A DNA stretch of 64,000 nucleotides from Nitrospira sp. CR1.1 (GCA_014055465.1 WIAF01000012.1:1-64000), one strand, 5' to 3'; shown: positions 1 through 7,883, counted from the first letter of the stretch. Made by a program: numbers and translations. The notes: a model not told the origin generated them from the letters alone.

Positions 1-172
1 CCCCGCGTCCATACCCACCCCCCGCGCCCGAGGAAGCCGACAGGGACGACTCCGAATTGGAGGCCTCCTCCGAGCCGGACTGGAACCATTTCATGTTGCT
101 GCAGCCCGGTGCCGTTAACAGAACCATTGCCATTCCGCCCAACATCAGCTGCGACGCGCCGCGGTACTTCAT
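1..172 (-). CDS. Putative lipoprotein, N-terminal part only (runs off the window)
   Basis: The reverse-strand frame opens with ATG at 172 and stays open to the window edge, giving 57 codons. The start is supported by AAGGAG about six bases upstream. The N-terminus is a hydrophobic signal segment ending in LLTAPGC, which resembles a lipoprotein signal with Cys24 as the lipidated residue. The mature part that can be seen is rich in Ser, Gly and Glu (linker-like). No domain is visible, so no function can be given. It is too short in this window to judge whether the gene is intact. Confidence 0.6.
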   Translation of the reverse strand, partial: MKYRGASQLMLGGMAMVLLTAPGCSNMKWFQSGSEEASNSESSLSASSGAGGGYGRG

Positions 173-521
173 GAACCTTGCTCCTTGGAGGGGGTGAAAC
201 CTGTGTTGTACGTAACAACTATAGCACCGGCCTCAATTTCCTCAGGATTCCGCATTGGCAACCTTGAAATCATCGTTACTTCAAATAGTTACACGATGCT
301 TTCCAGGCAATGAGCAACCGTAACACCTCAGGAAAACCGCCATTTTTCAGGGATTCTGAAAGGCGATCGCCGGGGGATGGCCATCACGCAGATTTAGGAT
401 CAGCGACGAGGGGCATGGGTGAAGCGAAGGCACTCGGGAGCTATAGAAGTGGACATTGAGGCGGAACTGTCTGTGCGGGAGTCGGGGCGAAGCGGGGACC
501 TGCGACTGCCCTTCAACGAAG
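173..521. other. Intergenic region without a recognisable gene
   Basis: About 350 bases between the lipoprotein start and the truncated tRNA-Arg copy. The short frames here have no ribosome binding site or recognisable protein. One reverse frame reaches into the tRNA fragment and is the usual artefact of translating the complement of a tRNA. I see no convincing promoter or terminator. Confidence 0.5.
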
Positions 522-566
522 TGGTGCGCCCGGAGGGACTTGAACCCCCAACCCTCGGATCCGAAG
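522..566 (-). repeat. Truncated tRNA-Arg 3' copy (attachment-site-like direct repeat, distal end)
   Basis: These 45 bases are identical to 1457-1501, the part of tRNA-Arg running from the encoded CCA end back to the anticodon loop. Identity stops abruptly on both sides (521 versus 1456, and 567 versus 1502). The 5' half of the tRNA is absent, so this is not a functional gene. A same-orientation copy of a tRNA 3' end is the known footprint of integration by a tyrosine recombinase. Together with 1457-1501 it bounds a 935-bp segment. Confidence 0.85.
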
Positions 567-694
567 GGCGACAAAGCACGTTAGAGACAGACAGCGATCA
601 GGGCGGGCAGATGGATATGTTCTCTTTATAGATCAATGCTTTTTGCATAAGTCCATGAGGATCACTGACGATTGCGGCATACCTGCAATCGTAC

Positions 695-708
695 CCAAAA
701 CCGTGACC
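695..708 (+). repeat. Short direct repeat inside the tRNA-bounded element (left copy)
   Basis: The 14-mer CCAAAACCGTGACC lies 129 bases inside the left tRNA-Arg repeat and recurs exactly at 1397-1410 near the right repeat, with a third partial copy (AACCGTGACC) at 1389-1398. Repeats at unequal distances from the two core sites resemble integrase arm-binding sites, but this role is inference. Confidence 0.4.
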
Positions 709-743
709 AGATTTCCTAACAAACGAGAGACGATCTGGCACAT

Positions 744-1013
744 TCACTCGAACAGATCAGCGTGGGAACCGGTACGTTCCAAGTAAAGGAATTCATCATC
801 CGTTCGATAAATCAGCAGCCAGTCTGGGGCAATGTGACATTCGCGATGATGCTTCCAATTCCCGGAAAGGGCATGATCTCTGTTTCTGACAGGCAGAACT
901 TTTTGGAATTGTAAGAGGTCAATGATGTCCTCGAGATCATCAATGTCCTGTCCTCGTTTTTTGGCTAACTTCAGGTCTTTGAGAAAACGGCTGGTGGGTT
1001 TGATGGTGAGCAA
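744..1013 (-). CDS. YafQ-family mRNA interferase toxin (RelE/ParE superfamily)
   Basis: The 89-residue protein matches the YafQ pattern along its length. YafQ toxins are ribosome-dependent endoribonucleases that cut mRNA during translation. The residues important in E. coli YafQ are recognisable: His47 in DHALSGNW, His60 followed by PDW with Asp64 and Trp65, and His84 in RTGSHADLF. The frame opens with TTG at 1013, two bases after the antitoxin stop, so translation is probably coupled to the upstream antitoxin gene. The TTG start is unusual but no ATG lies nearby in frame. Nothing indicates truncation, so the toxin looks intact. It is cargo of the tRNA-Arg-bounded element. Confidence 0.88.
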   Translation of the reverse strand: MLTIKPTSRFLKDLKLAKKRGQDIDDLEDIIDLLQFQKVLPVRNRDHALSGNWKHHRECHIAPDWLLIYRTDDEFLYLERTGSHADLFE

Positions 1014-1015
1014 GG

Positions 1016-1294
1016 CTAGACGCCCGTCTGGTTTCTGAGGGCGCGGAAGGTTTTAAAGGAAGGGAGTTTCTCGGGCTTGTTGGTTTCGTCAAAGGCGGCA
1101 ATGGTCGTGGCATTTGGAATGGTGAGGGGGAAGGGAATACCTTGATGGAGTTCGACCTGAGCATAAAAAAGCCGTATGGCTTCTGCCTCACTAATCCCCA
1201 GGCGATCGAAGATTTTCACGGCTCTCCTTTTAAGGCCGATATCGATACGGGCATTAATACGGTCTGACATGGACAGACGCGATGTTTTCCTCAT
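1016..1294 (-). CDS. DinJ/RelB-family antitoxin
   Basis: A 92-residue protein with a ribbon-helix-helix-like N-terminus (SDRINARIDIGLKRRA, then a helix around LGISEAEAIRLF) and a short C-terminal tail, as in DinJ antitoxins. It should neutralise the adjacent YafQ-like toxin and repress the operon. I chose ATG at 1294 over the longer frame from 1345 because a perfect inverted repeat at 1303-1324 sits just upstream of it, where an autoregulatory operator belongs, and the longer start would place it inside the gene. ATG at 1270 is also possible. No strong Shine-Dalgarno is visible for any of the three. Confidence 0.82.
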   Translation of the reverse strand: MRKTSRLSMSDRINARIDIGLKRRAVKIFDRLGISEAEAIRLFYAQVELHQGIPFPLTIPNATTIAAFDETNKPEKLPSFKTFRALRNQTGV

Positions 1295-1302
1295 GTTTGA
1301 TA

Positions 1303-1324
1303 TTGTACGCCATTTGTCGTACAA
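1303..1324 (-). promoter_or_regulatory. Probable toxin-antitoxin operator (inverted repeat)
   Basis: TTGTACG at 1303-1309 and CGTACAA at 1318-1324 are perfect reverse complements separated by 8 bases. They end nine bases before the chosen antitoxin start. Ribbon-helix-helix antitoxins of this class bind such palindromes to repress their own operon. Binding here is inferred from position and symmetry. Confidence 0.55.
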
Positions 1325-1388
1325 GTCAATAAGCCCGCCTCGCACCAGGACATCTTCGAGAAGCAGTGAATCGAGGGAGTCTGAGTGG

Positions 1389-1410
1389 AACCGTGACCAA
1401 AACCGTGACC
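1389..1410 (+). repeat. Short direct repeats inside the tRNA-bounded element (right copies)
   Basis: AACCGTGACC at 1389-1398 is followed directly by the 14-mer at 1397-1410 that is also found at 695-708. The pair lies 47-68 bases inside the right tRNA-Arg repeat. A possible role as recombinase arm sites is inference. Confidence 0.4.
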
Positions 1411-1456
1411 GAGGAAGAGGAAGAACCTGAGGAAGAGATACAATCTATTGATTTTA

Positions 1457-1533
1457 TGGTGCGCCCGGAGGGACTTGAACCCCCAACCCTCGGATCCGAA
1501 GTCCGATGCTCTATCCAATTGAGCTACGGGCGC
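1457..1533 (-). tRNA. tRNA-Arg (anticodon TCG)
   Basis: A complete cloverleaf can be drawn on the reverse strand. The acceptor stem is GCGCCCG/CGGGCGC, the D stem GCTC/GAGC, the anticodon stem TCGGA/TCCGA around loop CTTCGGA (anticodon TCG, reading CGA), and the T arm carries GTTCAAG. The discriminator is A and the CCA end is encoded. The 3' half (1457-1501) is duplicated at 522-566, so this gene served as an integration site while staying intact. Confidence 0.95.
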
Positions 1534-1539
1534 GCGCCG

Positions 1540-1571
1540 GTATAAGAACCATGTTACCGAGGGGATGTCAA
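1540..1571 (-). promoter_or_regulatory. Sigma-70-type promoter of tRNA-Arg
   Basis: On the reverse strand a perfect -35 TTGACA lies at 1571-1566. A TA-rich -10 region follows at about 1547-1540 (TCTTAT with an 18-base spacer, or TTATAC with 20). It ends a few bases before the tRNA 5' end at 1533. Confidence 0.55.
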
Positions 1572-1620
1572 GAAATGCGCCAGGGCACCTGCGAGTTTCT
1601 GCCGAACAGGCTCAGCCGAT

Positions 1621-2139
1621 TCAATGGCCTGACTCACGCGAGGTCAACTGGAGAATGCGTTCGGCCACGGCTGCGGTGGAAACGCCGTCGGTCGAGACGA
1701 CATGCGTGGCGGCCGCCTGGTACTTAGGCGTACGTTCAGTCAACACGTCACGGATTTCCTCCGTGAACGATTTGGTCCCCGTCAGCGACGGCCGCTGCGT
1801 GTCGCCGCCAATCCGGCGGGTGATCGTGTCCACGGTCGCGGTGAGCCAGACCAGCGTCCCGGTCTTTTGTAACACTTCCACATTCTCCGGCCGCAAAATG
1901 GCGCCGCCCCCGGTATCGATGATCAACTGATCCCGCGCGGCAAAGTCACGACAGACGGCCGACTCCAAATCACGAAAGTGATCCCACCCGAATTGTTTCA
2001 CAATTTCAGGCACGGAGAGATTCGCGCGCTTCACAATCTCGGCATCCGTGGAGACGACCGTGCGCCCGAGCTTGCGGGCGAGAATTTTTCCGACCGTGCT
2101 CTTCCCGGTCCCGCGATACCCGATCAATACGACATTCAT
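1621..2139 (-). CDS. aroK: Shikimate kinase
   Basis: A 172-residue protein of normal length for AroK, which phosphorylates shikimate at O3 with ATP in the cytoplasm. Visible features are the P-loop GYRGTGKST (residues 7-15), the shikimate-contacting region with Asp32 and RDLES (56-60), the glycine triplet GGG (77-79) and the lid segment with TQRPSL. The start is ATG at 2139. It lies 66 bases downstream of aroE on the same strand, so two consecutive shikimate steps are probably co-transcribed. Nothing suggests damage. Confidence 0.95.
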   Translation of the reverse strand: MNVVLIGYRGTGKSTVGKILARKLGRTVVSTDAEIVKRANLSVPEIVKQFGWDHFRDLESAVCRDFAARDQLIIDTGGGAILRPENVEVLQKTGTLVWLTATVDTITRRIGGDTQRPSLTGTKSFTEEIRDVLTERTPKYQAAATHVVSTDGVSTAAVAERILQLTSRESGH

Positions 2140-2205
2140 AGGAGATTCCGGACTGAAAAGGATCGGGCCGCTGTCCAGGCCTGCGCGCGGAGAACGGCCG
2201 ATTCG

Positions 2206-3060
2206 TTACACAAAGTGCGACTCCAACACATGCCGCATGATGTCCACCGGAGCCGGCTGGTTCGTCCAGAGTTCAAATTGGAGTACAGCTTGATTGAGAA
2301 ACATCTCCAACCCTGAAATGGTCCGGCACCCACTGGCTTTCGCCTCCTGCAGGAGTTTTGTTTCGCGCGGGTTGTAAACGATATCCATCACCGTCAGTTC
2401 CGGCCTGAACAGATTGGCCGGAACGCAGGACTCTTCAACTTTTGGTGACATGCCGACCGGCGTACAGTGAATCAGCGTGCGGACATGCGGGACCCAATTG
2501 CGCAGCATGTCCAGCGTAAGCGGTCCGTCTTCAATGGGCACGGCCGTCTTATCTCGCAAATCTCTCACCAGCCTCTGCCGCTCCGCATCTTCGATACCGA
2601 GGATCGTCAGCCCGGCGATGCCCGTCCCCGTGGCCAGCGCAAACGCAATGGCGCGCGCGGCTCCGCCCGAGCCCAGGATCAATACACGATGCCCGGCAAG
2701 CAGTGCGCCACCCTCTTTCAAGGCCCGCAGAGCCCCCGACGCATCCGTATTGTAGCCTTTGAGTTTTCCCTCTTCGGCGACGATGGTATTGATCGCGCCG
2801 ATGTGTTTGGCCGTGGGTTCCACCTCATCCAGGAACGGCATGGCCGCCACCTTGTGCGGAATCGTCACGCTGAATCCCCGCGCATTTCCCAAGGCCCGTA
2901 TGCCTTTCAAGGCATCACCGAGAGCGTCTACGCGAAAGGCCAGATACACGAGATCCAGCCCCATTTTCTGAAAGGCGGCATTGTGAATCGCCGGCGACAG
3001 CGAATGCTCGACCGGATTCCCGATGATGCCGCACCATTGAGTCTGAGGTGTGATATCCAT
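2206..3060 (-). CDS. aroE: Shikimate 5-dehydrogenase
   Basis: AroE reduces 3-dehydroshikimate to shikimate with NADPH. Numbered from the ATG at 3060 (284 residues), the shikimate-binding SLSP is at 20-23, the catalytic Lys70 lies in SVTIPHK, Asp106 in YNTDASG, and the NADP-binding GSGGAA at about 131. A TTG two codons upstream is in frame, but the ATG is preceded by GAAGG at a usable distance and gives the normal N-terminus. It lies between a small exported protein gene and aroK in a minus-strand cluster. Confidence 0.95.
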   Translation of the reverse strand: MDITPQTQWCGIIGNPVEHSLSPAIHNAAFQKMGLDLVYLAFRVDALGDALKGIRALGNARGFSVTIPHKVAAMPFLDEVEPTAKHIGAINTIVAEEGKLKGYNTDASGALRALKEGGALLAGHRVLILGSGGAARAIAFALATGTGIAGLTILGIEDAERQRLVRDLRDKTAVPIEDGPLTLDMLRNWVPHVRTLIHCTPVGMSPKVEESCVPANLFRPELTVMDIVYNPRETKLLQEAKASGCRTISGLEMFLNQAVLQFELWTNQPAPVDIMRHVLESHFV

Positions 3061-3073
3061 ACGCAAGAACCTT

Positions 3074-3409
3074 CTACTTCATGAGCGCGACGTTCAGTGC
3101 CACATACTGAGATCCCTGCACCTGATACATCACCGTCACATGATCGTCTTTCTTGAGATCCTTCACGGCTTTCACCCCGCCGTCGAAATGGGTTTTTTCA
3201 TTGGCAACGAAGGTGAACCGGCTTCCGCCGCCGTCCTTCTTGACGGCAAATTTTCCGGATGCCGTATCCACCGACAAGACCGTTCCCACGAATTCCGTGC
3301 CACCCTCTGCTCGAGCCGGCGCCAGACTTGATTCCAGCATCCCGTACAAGACGACAGCCAAAACGAAGACCGGGATTACAACCGCGATGATACGTTGCAC
3401 GGCACTCAT
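3074..3409 (-). CDS. Small exported or membrane-anchored protein of unknown function
   Basis: A 111-residue protein. ATG at 3409 is preceded by AGGAGG at ideal spacing, which decides this start over an in-frame codon 39 bases further upstream. Residues 5-25 form one hydrophobic segment ending near APARA, consistent with a signal peptide or anchor. The mature part (EFVGTVLSVD, then KKDDHVTVMYQV) looks like a small beta-barrel of the DUF5666/OB-like kind, but that assignment is tentative. It lies 13 bases upstream of aroE, so it may be co-transcribed with it. Confidence 0.75.
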   Translation of the reverse strand: MSAVQRIIAVVIPVFVLAVVLYGMLESSLAPARAEGGTEFVGTVLSVDTASGKFAVKKDGGGSRFTFVANEKTHFDGGVKAVKDLKKDDHVTVMYQVQGSQYVALNVALMK

Positions 3410-3499
3410 AATCGCCTCCTCGCTTCCGGCGACTCTGCGTCGCAGCATCCTTCCGGAGGTCGTCGTCCCAGGCCACGACAGGCCGTCGCCTTCTGTTCC

Positions 3500-4261
3500 T
3501 TACCCCTTGCAGATGGTCATGCCGCCATCGATAGGAAACGTCGCTCCGGTCACCCAGGTGGCCTCGTCGGATGCAAGGTAGAGCGCCATCTTCGCTACTT
3601 CTTCCGGCTTGCCTGGCCGACGGATGGCGTACTGGGCCATGATCGGTTCCAGACTGGCAGGATCGGCCATTAAAGGCGCCGCCATGGGCGTATCGACCAA
3701 ACCGGGATTCACCGCATTGCACCGGATGTTGTCTTGCGCGTAATCGACGGCCAGGGATCTGGTCAACGCATCCAAGCCGCCTTTCGATGCGGCATAGGCG
3801 GACAGCCCGCGAATGCCGATCAAACTGGCCACGGTAGAAATATTGATGATCGCTCCGCCGCCGCTCTTGATCATTTCCGGTATCGCCGCCCGCGTCATCC
3901 GGAACACGCCCGTTAAATTGATGTCCAACACTTTCATCCAGGTAGCATCGTCGGTCTCGTGGAGCCGCTTGCCGAAATCGCCGATTCCGGCATTGTTCAC
4001 CAGAATGTGCACTTTGCCGAACGTCCGCCTCGTCTGCGCCACCACGTCCTGCACATGGGCTTCATCCGTGACGGACCCGGCAACCGCCAGCGCCCGCCCT
4101 CCGTTCACTCCGATTCCCTTCACGACGCGGTCGAGTTCCTCTTTGCGGCGGCCGGTCACCACGACATGCGCCCCTTCATCGGCAAACAACTTGGCGATGG
4201 CCTCGCCGATTCCCGCGTTGCCACCGGTAATGATGGCCACTTTCCCCTGTAACCGATTCAT
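3500..4261 (-). CDS. SDR-family NAD(P)-dependent oxidoreductase
   Basis: A 253-residue classical short-chain dehydrogenase. It shows the cofactor motif TGGNAGIG (12-19), NNAG (89-92), the catalytic Ser142, Tyr156 and Lys160 in the YxxxK arrangement, and a C-terminal GATFPIDGG typical of FabG-like and glucose-dehydrogenase-like members. The substrate cannot be deduced. The ATG at 4261 overlaps the trmI stop by four bases (ATGA), which indicates translational coupling. The frame extends upstream as a Pro/Gly/Arg-rich stretch that is a shadow of trmI and is not used here. Confidence 0.9.
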   Translation of the reverse strand: MNRLQGKVAIITGGNAGIGEAIAKLFADEGAHVVVTGRRKEELDRVVKGIGVNGGRALAVAGSVTDEAHVQDVVAQTRRTFGKVHILVNNAGIGDFGKRLHETDDATWMKVLDINLTGVFRMTRAAIPEMIKSGGGAIINISTVASLIGIRGLSAYAASKGGLDALTRSLAVDYAQDNIRCNAVNPGLVDTPMAAPLMADPASLEPIMAQYAIRRPGKPEEVAKMALYLASDEATWVTGATFPIDGGMTICKG

Positions 4262-5136
4262 GCCGTTGGCTCCTCCCCCTCCTGCTCCTCGTGGTCTCGG
4301 TCGGCCTGGTCCTCCGTGTCGACGGTCCTGTTGGGACGCGACCACCAGCCCTCTTCGACCTTTCTCGCGACGGTCAAAAACCCCGAGTGCGCTACCATTC
4401 GATGGTCCGGGCGGACACTGCGCCCTTGGATAGACCAGGTCCGCAACAAGGTCTCAAAGGTTTCAATATTGCCGAAGACCGAGGTGCGTTCCAGCGCATC
4501 GACGGTTTGCATCACTTGCGGGATGGTGGGCACGAAGCTCAAATAAATGCCCCCGGAGCGTAATACCTTCGCCGCATGCGGCACCACCTGCCAGGGCTCC
4601 GGCAAATCCAGCACGAGGCGATCGAACGGACGGCCATCTTCGAGGAAGTCGATGCCTTCATAGGCATTCTTCCTCACGGGCATCAAGGTGGACACGGGAC
4701 CCATGTAGCGTTCGATATTCGTCAAAGCCGTGCGGGCGAAGTCATCGCGAGCCTCATAGGTCACGACCAGACCGGTCGGGCCCACGGCGCGCAACAAGGC
4801 CATGGTGAGTGCTCCAGACCCGGTTCCGGCCTCGAACACCCGCGCGCCGGGATACACATCGGCCCACATGGGAATCAACGACAAATCTTTGGGATACAAC
4901 ACCTGCGCCCCGCGGGGCATTTTGAGGACATATTCCCCGAAGGTCGGCCGCAGCGCCAGGAATCGCTTGCCTTTCGAGAGGGTCACGATCGACCCATCGG
5001 GTTTGCCGATCAACTCATCGTGCGCGATCGTCTCGCCGCTGAAATGATAGATATCTCCGGCCTTCAAGGTCAGGGCGTACTGACGGCCCTTCTTGTCGAC
5101 CAGATGAACACGTTCCCCGTTCTGTAGTTGTGACAT
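4258..5136 (-). CDS. trmI: tRNA (adenine-N1)-methyltransferase TrmI
   Basis: A 292-residue Rossmann-fold methyltransferase of the TrmI/Trm61 family, which makes m1A58 in the T loop of tRNAs. The N-terminal domain carries the family pattern PKDLSLIPMWADVYPG before the SAM-binding VFEAGTGSGALT (about residues 99-110). VLDLPEPW follows as motif IV. The C-terminus ends in an acidic tail (rich in Glu and Asp after residue 270) longer than usual. The last four bases overlap the downstream SDR gene. Confidence 0.92.
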   Translation of the reverse strand: MSQLQNGERVHLVDKKGRQYALTLKAGDIYHFSGETIAHDELIGKPDGSIVTLSKGKRFLALRPTFGEYVLKMPRGAQVLYPKDLSLIPMWADVYPGARVFEAGTGSGALTMALLRAVGPTGLVVTYEARDDFARTALTNIERYMGPVSTLMPVRKNAYEGIDFLEDGRPFDRLVLDLPEPWQVVPHAAKVLRSGGIYLSFVPTIPQVMQTVDALERTSVFGNIETFETLLRTWSIQGRSVRPDHRMVAHSGFLTVARKVEEGWWSRPNRTVDTEDQADRDHEEQEGEEPTA

Positions 5137-5420
5137 AGGTCGGCATTCTAGGAGATGGCCGACGCGTTTTCAACCGAACCCGTCGGCAAACCGGCCCAAC
5201 TTCCTGCCGCGCCGGTCCCTTGACAGTTCGGCAAACATCGCTATCTCAATCGTAAATAAATCTGAACGGTTATGTGCTCCCGTAGTAGGTCAAAGGACAG
5301 CCGGAGAGCGGGATACACGGCGCGAATCCTTTTTCCTGCTCTGGGCTCTCACATAGAGAGGGAGTCTACCTCAAGAATCCCGTAGCCAACCGTCCCCAGG
5401 ATGGGGAAGAGGGGTGACAC

Positions 5421-6677
5421 ATGATGAAAAACGCGATCGCGATTCAAGATGATACAGATCCGACGGTGACCGTAGAGGTCGATCCGGACGCCGATGATGC
5501 AGAAGCCAGTACGCTGCTGGACAGCATTGCGCAGGGCGGCCAGCCTGAAGCGGACACCGAAGAAGTGGTTCACGAAAAACCGTCGCGTTCGGCGTCGTCC
5601 CCATTTCTTCTGGAATCGTTATATTTTCGTTCATTCGGCGAACGGGGGCTCTTAGAGCGAGAAGAGGAAATCGAACTGGCCAAGCAACTCGACCTCGGTA
5701 CGCGCCAAATTCGTCAGACACTTCAGCAGGCGGTGAAGGCCTGCGGAGGACTGAAACGTTCTGAAGAGGTGACCGAACATATTCAGACATTGCAGACGGT
5801 ACGGCGTCTCAGCGGGCTCTCGGCCATGGTGCTCAATCAAGCGGACCGCGCGCTGGAACAGTTGCTCTCGGACGGCATGCACGGAGTCAAACTTCCGGCC
5901 TCGGTGCGAAAAGAGCTGGAGGCCTGCCTGACCACGCTGCGAAATTCACGCGTCACGCTGGAAACGGCGAAAGATGAATTGGTGCGCTGCAACCTTCGAC
6001 TCGTGGTGAATGTCGCGAAACATTACACGGGGCGCGGCCTCACCTTGTTGGACCTGGTGCAGGAAGGCAACATTGGATTGATGAAAGCCGCCGAGCGATA
6101 CCAGCACCGCAAGGGGTTCAAATTCAGCACCTACGCCACCTGGTGGATCAGGCAAGGCATTACGCGTTCCCTTGCCGACCAGTCGCGAACGATCAGAATT
6201 CCGGTGCACCAGACGGAAGCCTCGAACCGCATTCTCCGGGCGTCGCGCCGGCTCGTGCAACAATTAGGACGCCAGCCGCGCCTGGAGGAAGTCGCCTCGA
6301 TGATGCGCATGCGGCCCGATCGCCTGCACGAAACGATGCAGGCATTTCAGGAACCGGTAGCATTGGAGCATCAGGTCGGTGATGGCGGAACGGAGCTCGG
6401 CGAACTTCTGCCGGACCAGCAGGCGGTTCCGCCGGATGCCCATGTGAATCGCACGGAACTCACCCGTGAGATGGACAGGATTCTCGGGACCTTAACACCG
6501 CGGGAACAGACGGTCATCCGGTTGCGATTCGGCATTGGCGAAGATCAGGCGCGCACGCTGGAACAGGTGGGGCAACATCTGTCGGTCACGCGCGAACGCA
6601 TCAGGCAGATCGAGGCCAAAGCGTTGAAGAAGCTCAAGACCCCTATGGTCAAGGAAATGTTTGCCGCGCTGAAGTAA
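5421..6677 (+). CDS. RNA polymerase sigma factor, RpoD/RpoS family
   Basis: A 418-residue sigma-70 protein, much shorter than a primary RpoD. It has an acidic N-terminus, a short region 1.2-like segment (about 65-95), region 2 with NLRLVVNVAKHY, DLVQEGNIGL and FSTYATWWIRQ (about 195-245), region 3, and region 4 with LTPREQTVIRLRFG and VTRERIRQIEAKAL as the -35-binding helix-turn-helix. This fits a group 2, RpoS-like factor, although a small housekeeping sigma cannot be excluded. The start is ATG at 5421 behind a GAGGGGTGA ribosome site. A strong terminator follows at 6709, so it is probably transcribed alone. Confidence 0.93.
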   Translation: MMKNAIAIQDDTDPTVTVEVDPDADDAEASTLLDSIAQGGQPEADTEEVVHEKPSRSASSPFLLESLYFRSFGERGLLEREEEIELAKQLDLGTRQIRQTLQQAVKACGGLKRSEEVTEHIQTLQTVRRLSGLSAMVLNQADRALEQLLSDGMHGVKLPASVRKELEACLTTLRNSRVTLETAKDELVRCNLRLVVNVAKHYTGRGLTLLDLVQEGNIGLMKAAERYQHRKGFKFSTYATWWIRQGITRSLADQSRTIRIPVHQTEASNRILRASRRLVQQLGRQPRLEEVASMMRMRPDRLHETMQAFQEPVALEHQVGDGGTELGELLPDQQAVPPDAHVNRTELTREMDRILGTLTPREQTVIRLRFGIGEDQARTLEQVGQHLSVTRERIRQIEAKALKKLKTPMVKEMFAALK

Positions 6678-6708
6678 CCGAGGCGGAGACTCTCAGGGCA
6701 GTACGAGA

Positions 6709-6738
6709 CGGGCGAGGCCTCGGCCTCGCCCGTTTTGT
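6709..6738 (+). terminator. Rho-independent terminator after the sigma factor gene
   Basis: A perfect 10-bp stem (CGGGCGAGGC at 6709-6718 paired with GCCTCGCCCG at 6723-6732), a four-base loop, then TTTT at 6733-6736. It ends 31 bases after the sigma factor stop codon. Confidence 0.85.
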
Positions 6739-6803
6739 TCTGTGCGCGCTTTCGCCGTACACGCGAGTGTGAGAGAATGCGCCGACGGAGGATCGAGGTC
6801 CCT

Positions 6804-7880
6804 ATGGTGACAGGCTCTTACAGTCGCGGCGCAGGCTGCAGACGCAGGATGAGTCGTTGGTTGACCTGGCCCCTCCTGTCCCTCTTCATTTTCAGTCTCA
6901 CGGCCACTGCATTCGGGGCGGAGCATCAGCCCGCTCATGCCGTCCCGTTGACCGAGCTTCCGATCCCCGCCGTCGTCTCCAAAGTGCGCCCCTCCGTGGT
7001 GACCGTATTGACACGCGGAATTCCGACGGGAGGCTCGCAACATGGCGCGCCCTCCGGATCCGGTTCCGGCGTCATTCTCGATACCAACGGCTACATTCTC
7101 ACCAACAATCACCTGGTCCATGGCGTGACCAGTGTCGTGGTCGGACTATCCACGGGTCGGCTGACACCCGGCCGTGTGGTGGCCCGTGACTTTCTTCTGG
7201 ACCTCGCCCTCGTTAGAATTACGGCGCCTGATCTGGTCCCTGCGGAATTCAGCCGGCGCCCCGCCCTCGAGATTGGAGAAACCGTCATCGCCATCGGCAA
7301 CCCGCTGGCGTTGAAGGGCGGCTCAACCGTCACCGTCGGCGTCATCAGCGCCCTGGATCGTTCAGTCCTGACGCCGGAGGGCGAAACCCTCTACGATTTG
7401 CTCCAAACGGATGCCGCCATCAACCCGGGAAACAGCGGCGGCCCGCTGGTCGATCGCTTCGGCCAGGTCGTCGGGATCAATGTCGCTATTGCCCCCTCGG
7501 CTCAAGCCATCAGTTACGCCATCGCCATCGAAGCCATGACCTCGCATATCGAATCAATGATGGCCCGGGGATCCGTCTCGCGCCCCGATCTCGGATTGAT
7601 TCCGCTGACCATCACACCAAGCGTGGCGGCGAGTTTTGATTTGGAGAGCGACCGGGGCATTCTCGCCCTGCAAGTAGACCAGGGCAAACCGGCCGGACAG
7701 GCCGGATTGCAGTCCGGGGATGTGGTGACAGCCATCGACAACCGCCCGCTCTACAATATGGGAGATTTCTGGCATGCCATCGAGCATGGCAATGGGCAGA
7801 TGTCGTTCCAGGTCGCCACGCAGGGCAAAGCCGGTACGGCCACTATTATCATTTCACGTCCGGGCCTGCCACGGCCGTAA
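6804..7880 (+). CDS. Trypsin-like serine protease with PDZ domain (HtrA/Deg family)
   Basis: A 358-residue secreted protease. A hydrophobic segment at about 18-38 ending in TAFGA is a signal peptide, so the enzyme should act in the periplasm. The catalytic triad is visible as His103 (ILTNNHLV), Asp133 (LLDLALV) and Ser211 (NPGNSGGP). One C-terminal PDZ domain occupies about 260-350. This is the single-PDZ DegS/HtrA-like layout used in protein quality control. ATG at 6804 is preferred because GGAGG and GAGG precede it. An in-frame ATG at 6849 would also leave a signal peptide. lipB follows three bases after the stop. Confidence 0.9.
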   Translation: MVTGSYSRGAGCRRRMSRWLTWPLLSLFIFSLTATAFGAEHQPAHAVPLTELPIPAVVSKVRPSVVTVLTRGIPTGGSQHGAPSGSGSGVILDTNGYILTNNHLVHGVTSVVVGLSTGRLTPGRVVARDFLLDLALVRITAPDLVPAEFSRRPALEIGETVIAIGNPLALKGGSTVTVGVISALDRSVLTPEGETLYDLLQTDAAINPGNSGGPLVDRFGQVVGINVAIAPSAQAISYAIAIEAMTSHIESMMARGSVSRPDLGLIPLTITPSVAASFDLESDRGILALQVDQGKPAGQAGLQSGDVVTAIDNRPLYNMGDFWHAIEHGNGQMSFQVATQGKAGTATIIISRPGLPRP

Positions 7881-7883
7881 GCC

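Noticed and set aside
347-574. Reverse-strand ORF (75 residues) over the tRNA-Arg fragment
   Set aside because: It contains the FGSEGWGFKSLRAHH sequence produced by translating a tRNA. A near-identical segment recurs at 1291-1518 over the real tRNA. It is an artefact.
2467-3084. 205-residue plus-strand ORF
   Set aside because: It is entirely antisense to aroE, an unambiguous gene, with no ribosome site or domain.
4576-5127. 183-residue plus-strand ORF
   Set aside because: It is antisense to trmI. Its His-rich composition is a by-product of the complementary coding frame.
5220-5250. Possible promoter upstream of the sigma factor gene (TTGACA at 5220-5225)
   Set aside because: No hexamer at 16-18 bases spacing matches a -10 box well, so I did not list it.
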